DNA of 64,000 nt from Idiomarina sp. (GTDB lineage: Bacteria > Pseudomonadota > Gammaproteobacteria > Enterobacterales > Alteromonadaceae), in NCBI GenBank assembly GCA_022565355.1, contig JAIUMU010000006.1, forward strand, positions 1 to 64,000, read 5' to 3'. A model generated the notes under the pieces. That model was given only the letters and a program-made list of their open reading frames with translations, was not told the DNA's origin and made no database searches. Made by a program: the position numbers and the translations under genes. Shown here piece by piece: positions 53,278-62,778 of this stretch (within the stretch, counting starts at the first letter, position 1; each line of letters starts with the position of its first letter).

Positions 53278-54378
53278 ATGAAACTTATGCTTCGTGCGTT
53301 ACTAGTAGCATCGCTAACACTGCCCGTTATGCTTGCGCCGCCAACTGCGGGTGCATTTATGCAGAATCAAGCCAATGAAGCACAAAATTTCACTAATGGC
53401 TTAGCGTTAATTCAGAATGAGCAACATGCTGAGGCATTTGATGTATTTGCAACCTTATTGCCCTTGGGCAGTGGTGATGCGGCATACCTGATGGGCATGA
53501 TGAAAATTGAAGAGCTGGGCGTAGATTATGATCCAGTAGGTTCGTTAGCTTTATTGAAAGCGGCGCATGAATGGGGTGCAAGAAGCGCGGCAGACGTTAT
53601 TGCCCAAATTGAGCCTCATTTATCCGCGGAAGAGTTAGCGCAAGCAGAACAACAGAGCGCGCAATATCTGGACGCACTGCAGATTTCGTTCCGAAATGAG
53701 CGCTTTGCAGGTGAGGCTATCAGCCGAGAAGCAACCCGAAGAGCACAACCAGAGTTTCCTGAGCGGCATATTCACGAAGGTAATCACGGTTGGATGGATT
53801 TAATTCTAGGAATCGATTCGCGGGGCCGCATTATGGCGGCGCAGCCACTGAATAATGCCGATCGAGGGCATGTTCGTGCATTTAATCAAGTAGCTCCGCG
53901 CTGGCGTTTTGAGCCAAACGATTCCGTTACCATTCAAACCCTGCGCTTTAACTACACGATTGAACCGCAAAATGAAGAAGAACTGATTGCAGACATCCAG
54001 CAAGGCTTCAATAATTCGCTGCAGCTTGCCAATGCTGGTGTTACTGAGCAGCAAATGCGCTTAGGCGGTTTAACCCAATATTGGTTGGAGCACGAACCTG
54101 AAGCTGCAGATCGCCTTCCTACCGCGCAGTACTGGTATGAACGTGCTGCCCGCAACGGCAATGTATTAGCCCAGCGCTACCTAGCAATTAACGAAGCACA
54201 TGTAGAATGGGCGGAGTATTTAATTGCAAAAGGTGATTTAGATGTAATGGTGTGGCATGGTATGCGGCTTGTAACTGAAACTGATGATGCCGAACAACAA
54301 GCGCGTGGCAAAAAACTTATTGATGATGCTGGCCGAGCTGGCCATCAAGTAGCGCGGGATTTCTTACGGCACATCTAA
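53278..54378 (+). CDS. Periplasmic Sel1/TPR-like repeat protein
   Basis: This 366-residue protein has a signal peptide ending near LAPPTAGA. Sel1-like repeats are visible near residues 40-110 (AEAFDVFATLLPLGSGDAAYLMGMMKIEELGVDYDPVGSLALLKAAHEWG) and 290-360 (AQYWYERAARNGNVLAQRYLAI, GKKLIDDAGRAGHQVARDFL). The middle region HGWMDLILGIDSRGRIMAAQPLN...RWRFEP resembles a TonB C-terminal fold. Such proteins scaffold envelope complexes. A role cannot be given. The DsbG-like gene follows 20 bp later on the same strand, suggesting an operon. Confidence 0.7.
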   Translation: MKLMLRALLVASLTLPVMLAPPTAGAFMQNQANEAQNFTNGLALIQNEQHAEAFDVFATLLPLGSGDAAYLMGMMKIEELGVDYDPVGSLALLKAAHEWGARSAADVIAQIEPHLSAEELAQAEQQSAQYLDALQISFRNERFAGEAISREATRRAQPEFPERHIHEGNHGWMDLILGIDSRGRIMAAQPLNNADRGHVRAFNQVAPRWRFEPNDSVTIQTLRFNYTIEPQNEEELIADIQQGFNNSLQLANAGVTEQQMRLGGLTQYWLEHEPEAADRLPTAQYWYERAARNGNVLAQRYLAINEAHVEWAEYLIAKGDLDVMVWHGMRLVTETDDAEQQARGKKLIDDAGRAGHQVARDFLRHI

Positions 54379-54398
54379 ATTCGATCATGGAGTAGTAA

Positions 54399-55163
54399 AT
54401 GAAGTACATGAAGCGAACTGCGCTAGCAATTTTTTTAGGTTTAGGGCTGCAAAGCGCAGTGGCTGAAGAGTTACCTGGCCCGATTCAAATGTTAGCCGAT
54501 CAGGGCTTAACCATAGTAGGTAAGTTTGCCGCTCCAGGCGGTTTGCAAGGCTATGCTGCAGAGTTTCAAGGGCGTGCCATATCGCTTTATTTAACGGCAG
54601 ATGGCGAGCATGTAATGATCGGTAACTTGGTGAATTCAGCTGGCGATGATATCGCCGCAGAACCATTGTACGAATTGGTTACCGGCCCTTCATTAGAGAA
54701 TGCTTGGACACAGTTTGAAAGAGCTACATTACTGCAAGATGGTAATCCTGATGCGCCACGTATTATTTACACCATGACAGACCCGAACTGCCCTTACTGC
54801 CATCGTTTACGTGAAGCTGCAGAGCCTTGGGTAGCCGCGGGTAAAGTGCAGTTACGCCATTTAATGGTGGGCATTATTCGCGAAGAAAGCCCTACGCAGG
54901 CGGCCGCAATTATGGGCTCACCGGATCCTGCCGCCGCGTTAGCGGAGCATGTTTCGCGCCGCAACCGCGGTGGTATTGAAGCGATACCGCGTTTTGTAAG
55001 AATTGGCGAGCCGATTATCCGTGAAAACCACCGCATTATGCGTGAGCTGAACTTAAGTGCAACGCCTGTTACTTACTTTCGCGATGAAAATAACCACGTA
55101 CAAATGATTCGTGGCATGCCGCGGCCAGAACAATTCGAAGCGATTTTTGGCCCAAGGCCTTAA
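54399..55163 (+). CDS. dsbG: DsbG/DsbC-like thiol:disulfide interchange protein
   Basis: This 254-residue periplasmic protein has a signal peptide ending near QSAVAEE. An N-terminal dimerisation domain precedes the thioredoxin fold with TDPNCPYCHRL, active-site Cys131-Pro-Tyr-Cys134. The cis-proline LSATPVTYF motif follows near 222. CPYC matches DsbG rather than DsbC (CGYC). It would protect or isomerise cysteines in periplasmic proteins. It follows the Sel1-like gene by 20 bp. Its stop overlaps the convergent lipoprotein gene by 4 bp. Confidence 0.88.
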   Translation: MKYMKRTALAIFLGLGLQSAVAEELPGPIQMLADQGLTIVGKFAAPGGLQGYAAEFQGRAISLYLTADGEHVMIGNLVNSAGDDIAAEPLYELVTGPSLENAWTQFERATLLQDGNPDAPRIIYTMTDPNCPYCHRLREAAEPWVAAGKVQLRHLMVGIIREESPTQAAAIMGSPDPAAALAEHVSRRNRGGIEAIPRFVRIGEPIIRENHRIMRELNLSATPVTYFRDENNHVQMIRGMPRPEQFEAIFGPRP

Positions 55164-55675
55164 GGCTTAGATTTTTGGATTTGCTGGTGAATACTATTCA
55201 GCTGCAGCAATGCAGCTGAGCCATACCAAAGTTTATATTCTAGTTCAAAAACGCCAGCTTGAATGGCGGGGTCTAATCCCGCTAATTCTTGTGCATCTTC
55301 AATACTTGATACATTAAATAAATAGATGCCGCGCTCGGCACCACCATCGATAAAGGGTCCGGCCATTAATAATGAACCAGCTTCCGCCAGTTCATTAATG
55401 GTTTCCATGTGTTGGCGCTGTAACCGAGCGCGTTCAGTTTGGCTTAGTTCTTGCGCTGGACCGGTTCTAAGTATTGCCAAAACATAAACCCGCATTCCAT
55501 ACTGATCTGCGCCAAATTCAGCTGCCAAAGATGGATTATAGCTATTTATTTCCGCTCGGCTTTGTTGCTCACCAGTATATATATCGTTGTTGATAGGCTC
55601 ATCCGCAGGGGTTTGTGCGCATGCAGCTATTACAAGCGTTGAAGCGGCTAGTAAGGCAAGTTTAGAACACCGCAT
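55160..55675 (-). CDS. YciI-like lipoprotein
   Basis: This 171-residue protein has a lipobox IAAC near residue 17. The mature part contains a YCII-related domain: [90 protein letters not shown]. The pattern with GPF and a conserved His-Asp type pocket is typical. Family members have varied or unknown roles. The start at 55675 overlaps the end of the yebC-like gene by 14 nt, which suggests translational coupling. An earlier ATG at 55699 would lose the signal peptide layout. Confidence 0.78.
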   Translation of the reverse strand: MRCSKLALLAASTLVIAACAQTPADEPINNDIYTGEQQSRAEINSYNPSLAAEFGADQYGMRVYVLAILRTGPAQELSQTERARLQRQHMETINELAEAGSLLMAGPFIDGGAERGIYLFNVSSIEDAQELAGLDPAIQAGVFELEYKLWYGSAALLQLNSIHQQIQKSKP

Positions 55676-56378
55676 TATGGTACACCTGTTGAACATCATC
55701 GCAATCTTCTAGCATGGTTAGCAGGCGCTCCATCATAGGTAAATCGTCTGCTGGAATTTCCATTGATGTTTGCGGAACAAATTGAATTTCATCTACTGCA
55801 AACTCGATGTTCGGAAATGCATCTAGCAAGGCCTGCTTGGTTTTTGCGTACTCGGTGTGCGGTGCAAACACGGTAATATTGCCGTTTTCACACTCTACAT
55901 CAGTAACATCTACGTCTGCTTCCATAAGTGCTTCGAGCACGCTATCTTCATCATCGCCTGCAAAACCAAAAATAGCGCAGTGATCAAACATGTGAGAAAC
56001 CGAACCTGGGGCACCAAGCTTCGCTTTACTCTTGGTAAAGCAGTTTCGTACATCACCAATGGTGCGGTTAGCGTTATCAGTAAGGCACTCAACAATCACC
56101 ATACAGTTACCGGGGCCAAACCCTTCGTACCGGGCCGGAACATAATCTTCACCACCAACGCCACTTGCTTTCTCCAGTGCATTGGCAATTACGTGGGCAG
56201 GCACTTGATCTTTGCGAGCGCGATCAATGAGCCCGCGCAGTGATAAATTAGCATCCGGATCGGTACCGCCAGATTTCGCAACTACATAGATTTCTCGGCC
56301 ATACTTGCTATACACCTTACTTTTGGCAGTGGCTGTTTTAGCAATGGATTCTTTTCGGTTTTGATAGGCGCGGCCCAT
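55662..56378 (-). CDS. YebC/TACO1-family transcriptional regulator or translation factor (YeeN-like)
   Basis: This 238-residue protein starts [38 protein letters not shown]. It also has [35 protein letters not shown] and a C-terminal VQQVYHNA. This shorter N-terminal form (MGRxYxNR) resembles E. coli YeeN more than YebC. YebC-type proteins regulate transcription or help ribosomes through proline stretches. The ATG at 56378 is supported by the family start. It overlaps the lipoprotein gene by 14 nt. The MscS gene ends 81 bp upstream. Confidence 0.9.
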   Translation of the reverse strand: MGRAYQNRKESIAKTATAKSKVYSKYGREIYVVAKSGGTDPDANLSLRGLIDRARKDQVPAHVIANALEKASGVGGEDYVPARYEGFGPGNCMVIVECLTDNANRTIGDVRNCFTKSKAKLGAPGSVSHMFDHCAIFGFAGDDEDSVLEALMEADVDVTDVECENGNITVFAPHTEYAKTKQALLDAFPNIEFAVDEIQFVPQTSMEIPADDLPMMERLLTMLEDCDDVQQVYHNAVF

Positions 56379-56459
56379 AACATACTTCCGTTTAAGTTGG
56401 TTGAGTGCGGCTGCATGCGGCCGCATTCAATAAATAATTGGCAAAAGATGCGCTGAATT

Positions 56460-57752
56460 CTACCGCTGTGCTTGCAACTGCTCAAGCACTTCGGGCGACA
56501 CACTTTTTAAATGTAGATCGCGTTGCGGGTACGGAATCGTAATTCCGTGTTCTTTGAAGGTTTTCCAGATCGCCATGCGGATGGCGGAACGTACATTTTC
56601 AAAACCATTTTCTGGATCGGAAATCCAAAAGCGAAGCTCCAAAGTGATGCCGCTATCAGCAAACTCCATGAGCCAAGCATTCGGTTCTGGAGTTTTTAAC
56701 ACTCGCTCTGAGGCAAATGCGCATGGTTTCATAAGCTCAATGGCTTTTTCTGGATCGCTATCATAGCTAATATCCACACTTACGCTAATGCGAACGTCTC
56801 GATCAGAATAACTCCAGTTAATTACATCAGACGTAATAAGATTTTCATTTGGAATCAGCGTATCAACACCGGAACGATTGCGCAGTACTATGTAGCGGGC
56901 CTTTAATTCTTGCACCCAACCAAACTCATTGCCGATGGTTACTACATCGCCGGGCTTGATAGAGCGATCCATAATCACAATAAAGCCGCTAATAAAATTT
57001 GCGGCAATCCGTTGCAGGCCGAAACCTAAACCAACCCCCAACGCACCGCCGAACACTGCAAATGTGGATAAATCAAAGCCTACGGAACTCAATACGATAA
57101 CAACGGCAACAGTAACCACCGCAAACTTAATGAATTTAATGAGCCCAACACGAGTGCTAGCATTTAGCGCTTTCGTTTCTGCTAAGCGTGATTCAATTAG
57201 GTGGGTAATCCAACCTGAAATCGTAAGAGCGATCAGAATAAGTACTAACAGCTTCAAACCAGAAAGTAGTGAGAGCCGGAAATCGCCAATATTCGCACCA
57301 ACAGAATCAAGAGCAGCCATCGCTTGCGGTAACACCCCAAGTAAATGCATGCCAACGATTACCCAAATCGTTGCCGCAATGAAGCTTTCCGAGGCCTTCA
57401 GTAAAGGGCCGCCTTTAATGCTTTTACGCAGGAAATAAACGATAAATCGAATTGCTGCAAATGAGAAAAGCAATGCTACGGCAACATCAAGAATTGGCGT
57501 GCCTTGCCAACTTGCCAAAGCAACTTGGCCGAGCCATACCACAAGAAGCATACTCATTGGCCATGCTAGGCGCTCTATGGAACGAATAGCGAACTGCCGC
57601 AAACCTTTACTTTGGCTGCCGCTATCACCGAGTTTTTGGATTAACCGCCGGCGGGTAATCATGCCTACCAATACTGCAACTAATAACACCGCCCACTCGG
57701 GTAGTGTTTGCATACTGAACACTTGTTGCAAGGTAGATAAAACGAATTCCAT
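56460..57752 (-). CDS. MscS-family mechanosensitive ion channel
   Basis: This 430-residue protein has about five membrane helices. The pore-lining helix and beta domain contain GLIKFIKFAVVTVAVVIVLSSVGFDLSTFAVFGGALGVGLGFGLQRIAANFISGFIVIMDRSIKPGDVVTIGNEFGWVQEL. The family signature with glycines and alanines spaced along TM3 is clear. The C-terminal vestibule (VRISVSVDISYDSDPEKAIELM) ends with TIPYPQRDLHLKS. Such channels release solutes on hypo-osmotic shock, relevant for a marine bacterium. It is larger than E. coli MscS (286 residues) because of extra N-terminal helices. Confidence 0.93.
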   Translation of the reverse strand: MEFVLSTLQQVFSMQTLPEWAVLLVAVLVGMITRRRLIQKLGDSGSQSKGLRQFAIRSIERLAWPMSMLLVVWLGQVALASWQGTPILDVAVALLFSFAAIRFIVYFLRKSIKGGPLLKASESFIAATIWVIVGMHLLGVLPQAMAALDSVGANIGDFRLSLLSGLKLLVLILIALTISGWITHLIESRLAETKALNASTRVGLIKFIKFAVVTVAVVIVLSSVGFDLSTFAVFGGALGVGLGFGLQRIAANFISGFIVIMDRSIKPGDVVTIGNEFGWVQELKARYIVLRNRSGVDTLIPNENLITSDVINWSYSDRDVRISVSVDISYDSDPEKAIELMKPCAFASERVLKTPEPNAWLMEFADSGITLELRFWISDPENGFENVRSAIRMAIWKTFKEHGITIPYPQRDLHLKSVSPEVLEQLQAQR

Positions 57753-57995
57753 TATGGAATAGCTCCTGTTGAAAACAACATCTATACAAGAATGTGTTGG
57801 GATTGTTTCGCCTAATGCATTAATAATGTACTAAATCTTTCTACAGTGCCAGAGCTCAAATCGCTAGATGAAAAGTAGCAAGCAGAGATTATTAAGAGGT
57901 ATTTTTGAGTGTTTTCTGGATATTTAATCGCCAATTTGGTAACAATGCGGTAATATACAACTCAGTAATGCTAGCCCAAAACGAGAATAAAAAAG

Positions 57996-60137
57996 TTGCT
58001 TCAATGTAAAGCTTCTACACCGATATTTGGCGTTCAATTAACAAGCGCTACCAAAAAATCTTTACCGAATGTGCTTGTTCGCGCGTTCGCTTGTTTCCTA
58101 TTCGCTCTGTTTGCTATCAAGTTTTTCGCCTTTCCTGCCAATGCCTTTGCGGATTCAAATATTACCGAACCAGCGTTAGAGCTACGCTTAGATGTGTATC
58201 TAAGCATGGATGATAAAGAAGCAGCCACTGCCGAGTTAACCGATATACTTGCTAGCATCAATCCTGATGAGCATCCCTCTACTTATGTGCGTGCACGCAC
58301 CTATCAAGCATTTGAACGTGCAGAGCAGGGTAACATTGAGGGGGCTATTGCGATTGTTGCGGGCATGAACGAATTTATTGAACGGCATCCTCATCCCGAT
58401 GTGGTATCGGAAGTGCAGGCGAATTTAGTAGCGCTGCATTGGTTCAACCGTGAAACTGCCAATGCATTAATTATTGCCGAGCAATTAATTGAATCGCTAG
58501 AGAATGCTAACAATCCGCGTATTCGTTACTACGCTAATAGCGTTATGGTGGGCATTTTTCGAGCCAACAGCCAATATGAACGGGCTTTGGAACGTGGTGT
58601 TGCGGCGCTTGAAGCGCTCTCAGAAACCAATGATGATCGCACGGAACTGCGGCGCATATCGTTAACGCGCGATATTGTAACCATTCATGCCGATTTAAGA
58701 AATTACGATGAAGCACTGGCCATGGTGAAGCGCAACGTTGCCGACGCGATTCGTATTGAATTGAATGACAGTATTCCGGGTTTGTTGCTGCAGCAAGGTT
58801 ATGTTGAGGCACAAATGGATTTGCAAGAAGATTCTATTGTTACCCATCACCGTGCTATTGAGTGGAGTAACCGGTTAGGCAATGAAGGTGTTGCGCTGAT
58901 TAGTATGAACAATATTGGCAGCACCTATATTCAAATGGAGCGTTACGATGAAGCGCAGGTAATTTTGCGCGAAGCACTTAGCTATCTCGATGTTGAGGGT
59001 GAAACGCAAGACCCAATGGCCTATTTGCTGCATTTTAACCTTGGTTACATAGATGTGTTTCAAGGTGAAACCGAGCGTGGCATTGAGCTTGTGGAAGCGA
59101 GCTACGCACAGTTAATAGAAGCCTACTCGCCTTCGGAGAAAGCAGATTTACTTGATTACTTGGCGCGCGCTTATGCGCGAGCAGGGCTCTACCAACAGCA
59201 AGCGGAAGCATTAATCGAACAGCGTGATTTACGCGCAGAAATATTCCGTAGCGACCGCGAACAAAGCCTTGCTGAACTACAAACCCGTTATGAAGCACAA
59301 GATCAAATGCAACAAATACAGTTACTTGAACAGCGCAATGCGTTACAAGAACGGGTAATTGAGAACAAAAGATTACAAACTCAGATCTTTATTCTTTTCG
59401 GGATTGTAGTGATATTTGGTTTGATACTTGTGGTGATTATGTATCGCGCTGCGCGCAAAGCGAATTCGAAACTTAAAGTAGCGAACAAGCAGTTAGAGTT
59501 CCACTCACTGCGCGACCCACTCACTGCATTGCTGAATCGGCGTGCGATTCAAGAAAAAATGGCCAAGCGTTCTCCTACCGAGCGCAGAGCAACAAACAAT
59601 GCATATCCTGATGCGTTAATTTTGCTAGACGTAGATTACTTTAAGCGGATTAACGATAACTTAGGCCATGCAGCCGGCGATGCGGTGTTGAAAGTGCTGA
59701 GTGAACGGTTGTTACGTGCATCTCGCGCTACCGATATGGTAGTGCGTTGGGGTGGCGAAGAATTCCTTATTTTCTTAAATAATATGGATCCGGAAAAACT
59801 GCCAGAGCTTACCGAACGGGTGTTAACCATTATTGCCGAAACACCAATTGAGTTTGAAGGGCAAATCATTCCAGTATCGGCTACAGCTGGCTTTATTAGC
59901 CTACCCTTTGCAGATGTTAGTGAAACTGAATTGAATTGGGAAAAGGCCTTACAGATTGCCGATATGGCACTCTATATTGGCAAAGTACATGGCCGTAACC
60001 GAGCCTATGGCATTACCGGCTTAAAAGCCCCATTCGCTGAAGTGAAACAATATTTAGATAACGATTTAGCCGAAGCCATTGAACGCGATTTAGTTGAGTA
60101 TGTGCTCATTGAAGGGCCAAAAATAGAGCGGCAGTAA
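57996..60137 (+). CDS. Diguanylate cyclase with N-terminal TPR sensor
   Basis: This frame encodes up to 713 residues. A signal-like hydrophobic segment (LVRAFACFLFALFAIKFFAFPANAFA) is followed by TPR repeats from about residue 60 to 430, a membrane helix (IFILFGIVVIFGLILVVIMY) and a GGEEF domain with RWGGEEFLIF. An RATD I-site lies before it, so product inhibition is expected. The domain has DPLTALLNRRAI and DVDYFKRINDNLGHAAGDAVL. It makes c-di-GMP for biofilm control and senses a periplasmic signal. The first start is a TTG at 57996; a GTG at 58071 would give a shorter signal peptide. Ribosome sites are weak. Confidence 0.93.
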   Translation: MLQCKASTPIFGVQLTSATKKSLPNVLVRAFACFLFALFAIKFFAFPANAFADSNITEPALELRLDVYLSMDDKEAATAELTDILASINPDEHPSTYVRARTYQAFERAEQGNIEGAIAIVAGMNEFIERHPHPDVVSEVQANLVALHWFNRETANALIIAEQLIESLENANNPRIRYYANSVMVGIFRANSQYERALERGVAALEALSETNDDRTELRRISLTRDIVTIHADLRNYDEALAMVKRNVADAIRIELNDSIPGLLLQQGYVEAQMDLQEDSIVTHHRAIEWSNRLGNEGVALISMNNIGSTYIQMERYDEAQVILREALSYLDVEGETQDPMAYLLHFNLGYIDVFQGETERGIELVEASYAQLIEAYSPSEKADLLDYLARAYARAGLYQQQAEALIEQRDLRAEIFRSDREQSLAELQTRYEAQDQMQQIQLLEQRNALQERVIENKRLQTQIFILFGIVVIFGLILVVIMYRAARKANSKLKVANKQLEFHSLRDPLTALLNRRAIQEKMAKRSPTERRATNNAYPDALILLDVDYFKRINDNLGHAAGDAVLKVLSERLLRASRATDMVVRWGGEEFLIFLNNMDPEKLPELTERVLTIIAETPIEFEGQIIPVSATAGFISLPFADVSETELNWEKALQIADMALYIGKVHGRNRAYGITGLKAPFAEVKQYLDNDLAEAIERDLVEYVLIEGPKIERQ

Positions 60138-60162
60138 CCGTTGTAGAGAGTAATGAATAGTA

Positions 60163-60191
60163 AAAGGCCGAACATGATGTTCGGCCTTTTT
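60163..60191 (+). terminator. Intrinsic terminator after the diguanylate cyclase gene
   Basis: AAAAGGCCGAACAT GATGTTCGGCCTTTTT pairs over about 12 bp and ends in a T run. It separates this gene from the convergent peptidase gene and may serve both. Confidence 0.88.
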
Positions 60192-60243
60192 CGTTATGTT
60201 GCACTAACCTAATGCAGCACTGAGCATTGCCAGTTTGCAGCGG

Positions 60244-62538
60244 TTACTGAGGATTTACTGGTACGGTATCCCAGAAAAACTCGGTCATCATCGTGCGTAA
60301 GTGCAAGCTAGTGCCTTCACCCTCACGAATACCATGAGTACGGTTCGGATAAGACATAAAGCGGAACTGCTTCTGATGCTTAATTAACTCATCTTGTAAG
60401 CGCTCACTACCTTGGTAATGTACGTTATCATCGGCAGTGCCATGCACTAACAGTAAGCTACCTTGTAGGTTAGCCGCATGGGTAACCGCCGAGGTTTCTT
60501 CGTAGCTTTCAGCAGCTTCTGGCAATAATCCTGAATAGCGTTCTTGATAAATCGTATCGTACAGGCGTAAATCTGGCACTGGTGCCAAGGCTATGCCCGA
60601 ATGAAATTTATCTGGATGGCGAAATAGTGCATTCAAGGTTTGCGAACCACCACCGCTGTGCCCCCACATGCCTACCCGATCGCCATCAATCCAACTCCAA
60701 CGCGCAAGCATTGCATCAAGCGCATCCGCCTGATCTTGTACGGTGATAATGCCAAGCTGCATATAAATCGAATGGCGCCACTCCTGCCCTCGTGGTGAGC
60801 GTGTGCCGCGGTTATCGATGGAAACCACTACATAGCCCAACTGGGTCATGTAATCGTGCCATAGGTGTGTTTGCCCCAACCAACGATCGGCAACAGTTTG
60901 GCCCCACGGCTCGCCGTAAATGTACATAATCAATGGGTATTTTTGCGTTGCATCGAAGTTCGCAGGGCGCTTAATGTAGCCATCAAGCATAAGGCCATCG
61001 CGCGCCGGTACCTGGAAGAATTCCACATCAGCAGTAAGCTTTTCTGCCAATACTGCTTTCAGCTCGGTATTCATTTCCAGCTCGTTAATTACACTGTGAT
61101 CAGGTAAACGTATCATCCGTGTTTCGGTAGGTACACCCATGCGGGTAACAGTGTGTAAGGCAAATCGACCATCCCGAGATACGGTATAGCCATGATAGCC
61201 AGGCCAATCTTGCGGGGTAATGCGCTCTGCTGGGCTGGTGCCATTTAGATTAACCCGATACAAATAACGTTGTAGCGGATTCTCTGGTGAGGCAATAAAC
61301 CAGGCATAACCATTTCCTTGCTCATCAGCAACAATCTCTAGCATTTGCCAAATATCGTATTCGCCCGATGTAAGTGGCGTTAGCCCATCGCCATCGCGAT
61401 CATAACGATATAAGTGCCGGTAACCAGAACGTTCGCTCTGCCACAGAAAGCTTTGGCCGTTACGGAAAAAGCGCACATCATCTACTTGCTCAACCCAAGC
61501 GTTGCTTTGCTCGGTAATCAGTGATGTTGCATTGCCCGTAGCGCGTTCGGCTAACCAAAACTGCATATTGTTTTGCGCTCGGTTCATGTGTTGAACCATC
61601 AGCTCATCACTATTGCCAGCCCATTCCATGCGCACAATATAATGCTGGCGCGGATCGCCGGGTAGTTTTACCCAAGTAGTATCACCACCCGTTGCAGCAA
61701 TAGTACCCACCCGAAGTTCGGAATTGGTTTCACCTACTTTTGGATAAGGGAACTTAGTAAGCGTTGGGTAGAGTTCACTTACGTTATCAATCATGGTGAA
61801 CATCGGCACGCCACTCGTATCGAGCTGCCAGTAGGCAATGTATTCGCCATTTGGAGACCAACGAAAGCCATCGCGTAGCGAAAACTCTTCTTCATTCACC
61901 CAATCGAATGTGCCATTAATGATGGTGCTGCTGCCATCGTGAGTAAGCTGAGTAATATCCATGCTATCGAGGTTTTGCACATAGATGTTGTTTTGCATTA
62001 CATAAGCAACACGCGAACCTGCAGGATCAAATTTAGCAAACTGCAGGGTAGATTCGGGGAAATCGGCACCAAGTTGCACAAGGCGGCCAGAATGCAGATC
62101 TAACACCCAGTAATCGCCCAAGGTGTGAGTACGCCATGAACGTTTCGTATTGGTGAAAATGAGCAACTGCTGGCCATCTTCAGACCATTCGTAGTTGGCA
62201 ATACGCAACGGCTCTTCTGCACCTTCAGGCTGCAGTTGGGCGGCATATACTAATACGGTGCGTTCTTCGGTTTCTGGATGATAGCGAACAATATCGCGGC
62301 CGCCATTATCGGCAGCTTCTAACGTAGTGTAGCCAGAACCATCGGCAAGCCAACGCGTGGTTGGAAAGCTTTTTGCGCTAAACGTATTACTCGCGTAAAT
62401 ATCTGCCAGTGAAAACGTAGTATCTGCCGGCATGGGGCTGTTTTGCCCGCGCGGCATTGGCGTTTCTGGGGCGCTCGCGCAAGCGCTTAAAAATAGCGCA
62501 GCACTAGCGGCCAGCGCCAAGTGTTGGAAAGTTTTCAT
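60244..62538 (-). CDS. S9 family prolyl dipeptidyl peptidase IV, lipoprotein
   Basis: This 764-residue protein has a lipoprotein signal with lipobox LSAC near residue 18. The N-terminal beta-propeller (residues 60-500) contains VAYVMQNNIYVQNLDSMDITQLTHDG and DWVNEEEFSLRDGFRWSPNGEYIAYWQLDTS, with the DPP-IV Glu-Glu pair. The C-terminal alpha/beta-hydrolase has the nucleophile in GMWGHSGGGSQTLNALF, the acid in VHGTADDNVHYQ and the histidine in NRTHGI. It removes Xaa-Pro dipeptides from peptides at the cell surface. An earlier ATG at 62637 is rejected because ATG at 62538 gives a proper signal. It precedes prlC divergently. Confidence 0.94.
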   Translation of the reverse strand: MKTFQHLALAASAALFLSACASAPETPMPRGQNSPMPADTTFSLADIYASNTFSAKSFPTTRWLADGSGYTTLEAADNGGRDIVRYHPETEERTVLVYAAQLQPEGAEEPLRIANYEWSEDGQQLLIFTNTKRSWRTHTLGDYWVLDLHSGRLVQLGADFPESTLQFAKFDPAGSRVAYVMQNNIYVQNLDSMDITQLTHDGSSTIINGTFDWVNEEEFSLRDGFRWSPNGEYIAYWQLDTSGVPMFTMIDNVSELYPTLTKFPYPKVGETNSELRVGTIAATGGDTTWVKLPGDPRQHYIVRMEWAGNSDELMVQHMNRAQNNMQFWLAERATGNATSLITEQSNAWVEQVDDVRFFRNGQSFLWQSERSGYRHLYRYDRDGDGLTPLTSGEYDIWQMLEIVADEQGNGYAWFIASPENPLQRYLYRVNLNGTSPAERITPQDWPGYHGYTVSRDGRFALHTVTRMGVPTETRMIRLPDHSVINELEMNTELKAVLAEKLTADVEFFQVPARDGLMLDGYIKRPANFDATQKYPLIMYIYGEPWGQTVADRWLGQTHLWHDYMTQLGYVVVSIDNRGTRSPRGQEWRHSIYMQLGIITVQDQADALDAMLARWSWIDGDRVGMWGHSGGGSQTLNALFRHPDKFHSGIALAPVPDLRLYDTIYQERYSGLLPEAAESYEETSAVTHAANLQGSLLLVHGTADDNVHYQGSERLQDELIKHQKQFRFMSYPNRTHGIREGEGTSLHLRTMMTEFFWDTVPVNPQ

Positions 62539-62778
62539 GATAGTGTCCATTCTTAGTTTATAAGTATTGTTATTCATTTGTGATTGTAGCGGCTTTTGCA
62601 TATGAATAAACCTTATTCGAACGAACGAAAGCGGCATTTTAACTTGAACTCTTTGCTGCTGGCGCGAGTATTACCTATAGCAGCATGAGTGTTATGTAAC
62701 TCTAGCGCTTACCGCCCTTGAAATTGGCGGCTGCAGGCCTCATTTATTAGCTAAAGCATTAATCGCAAGGATATCTGC

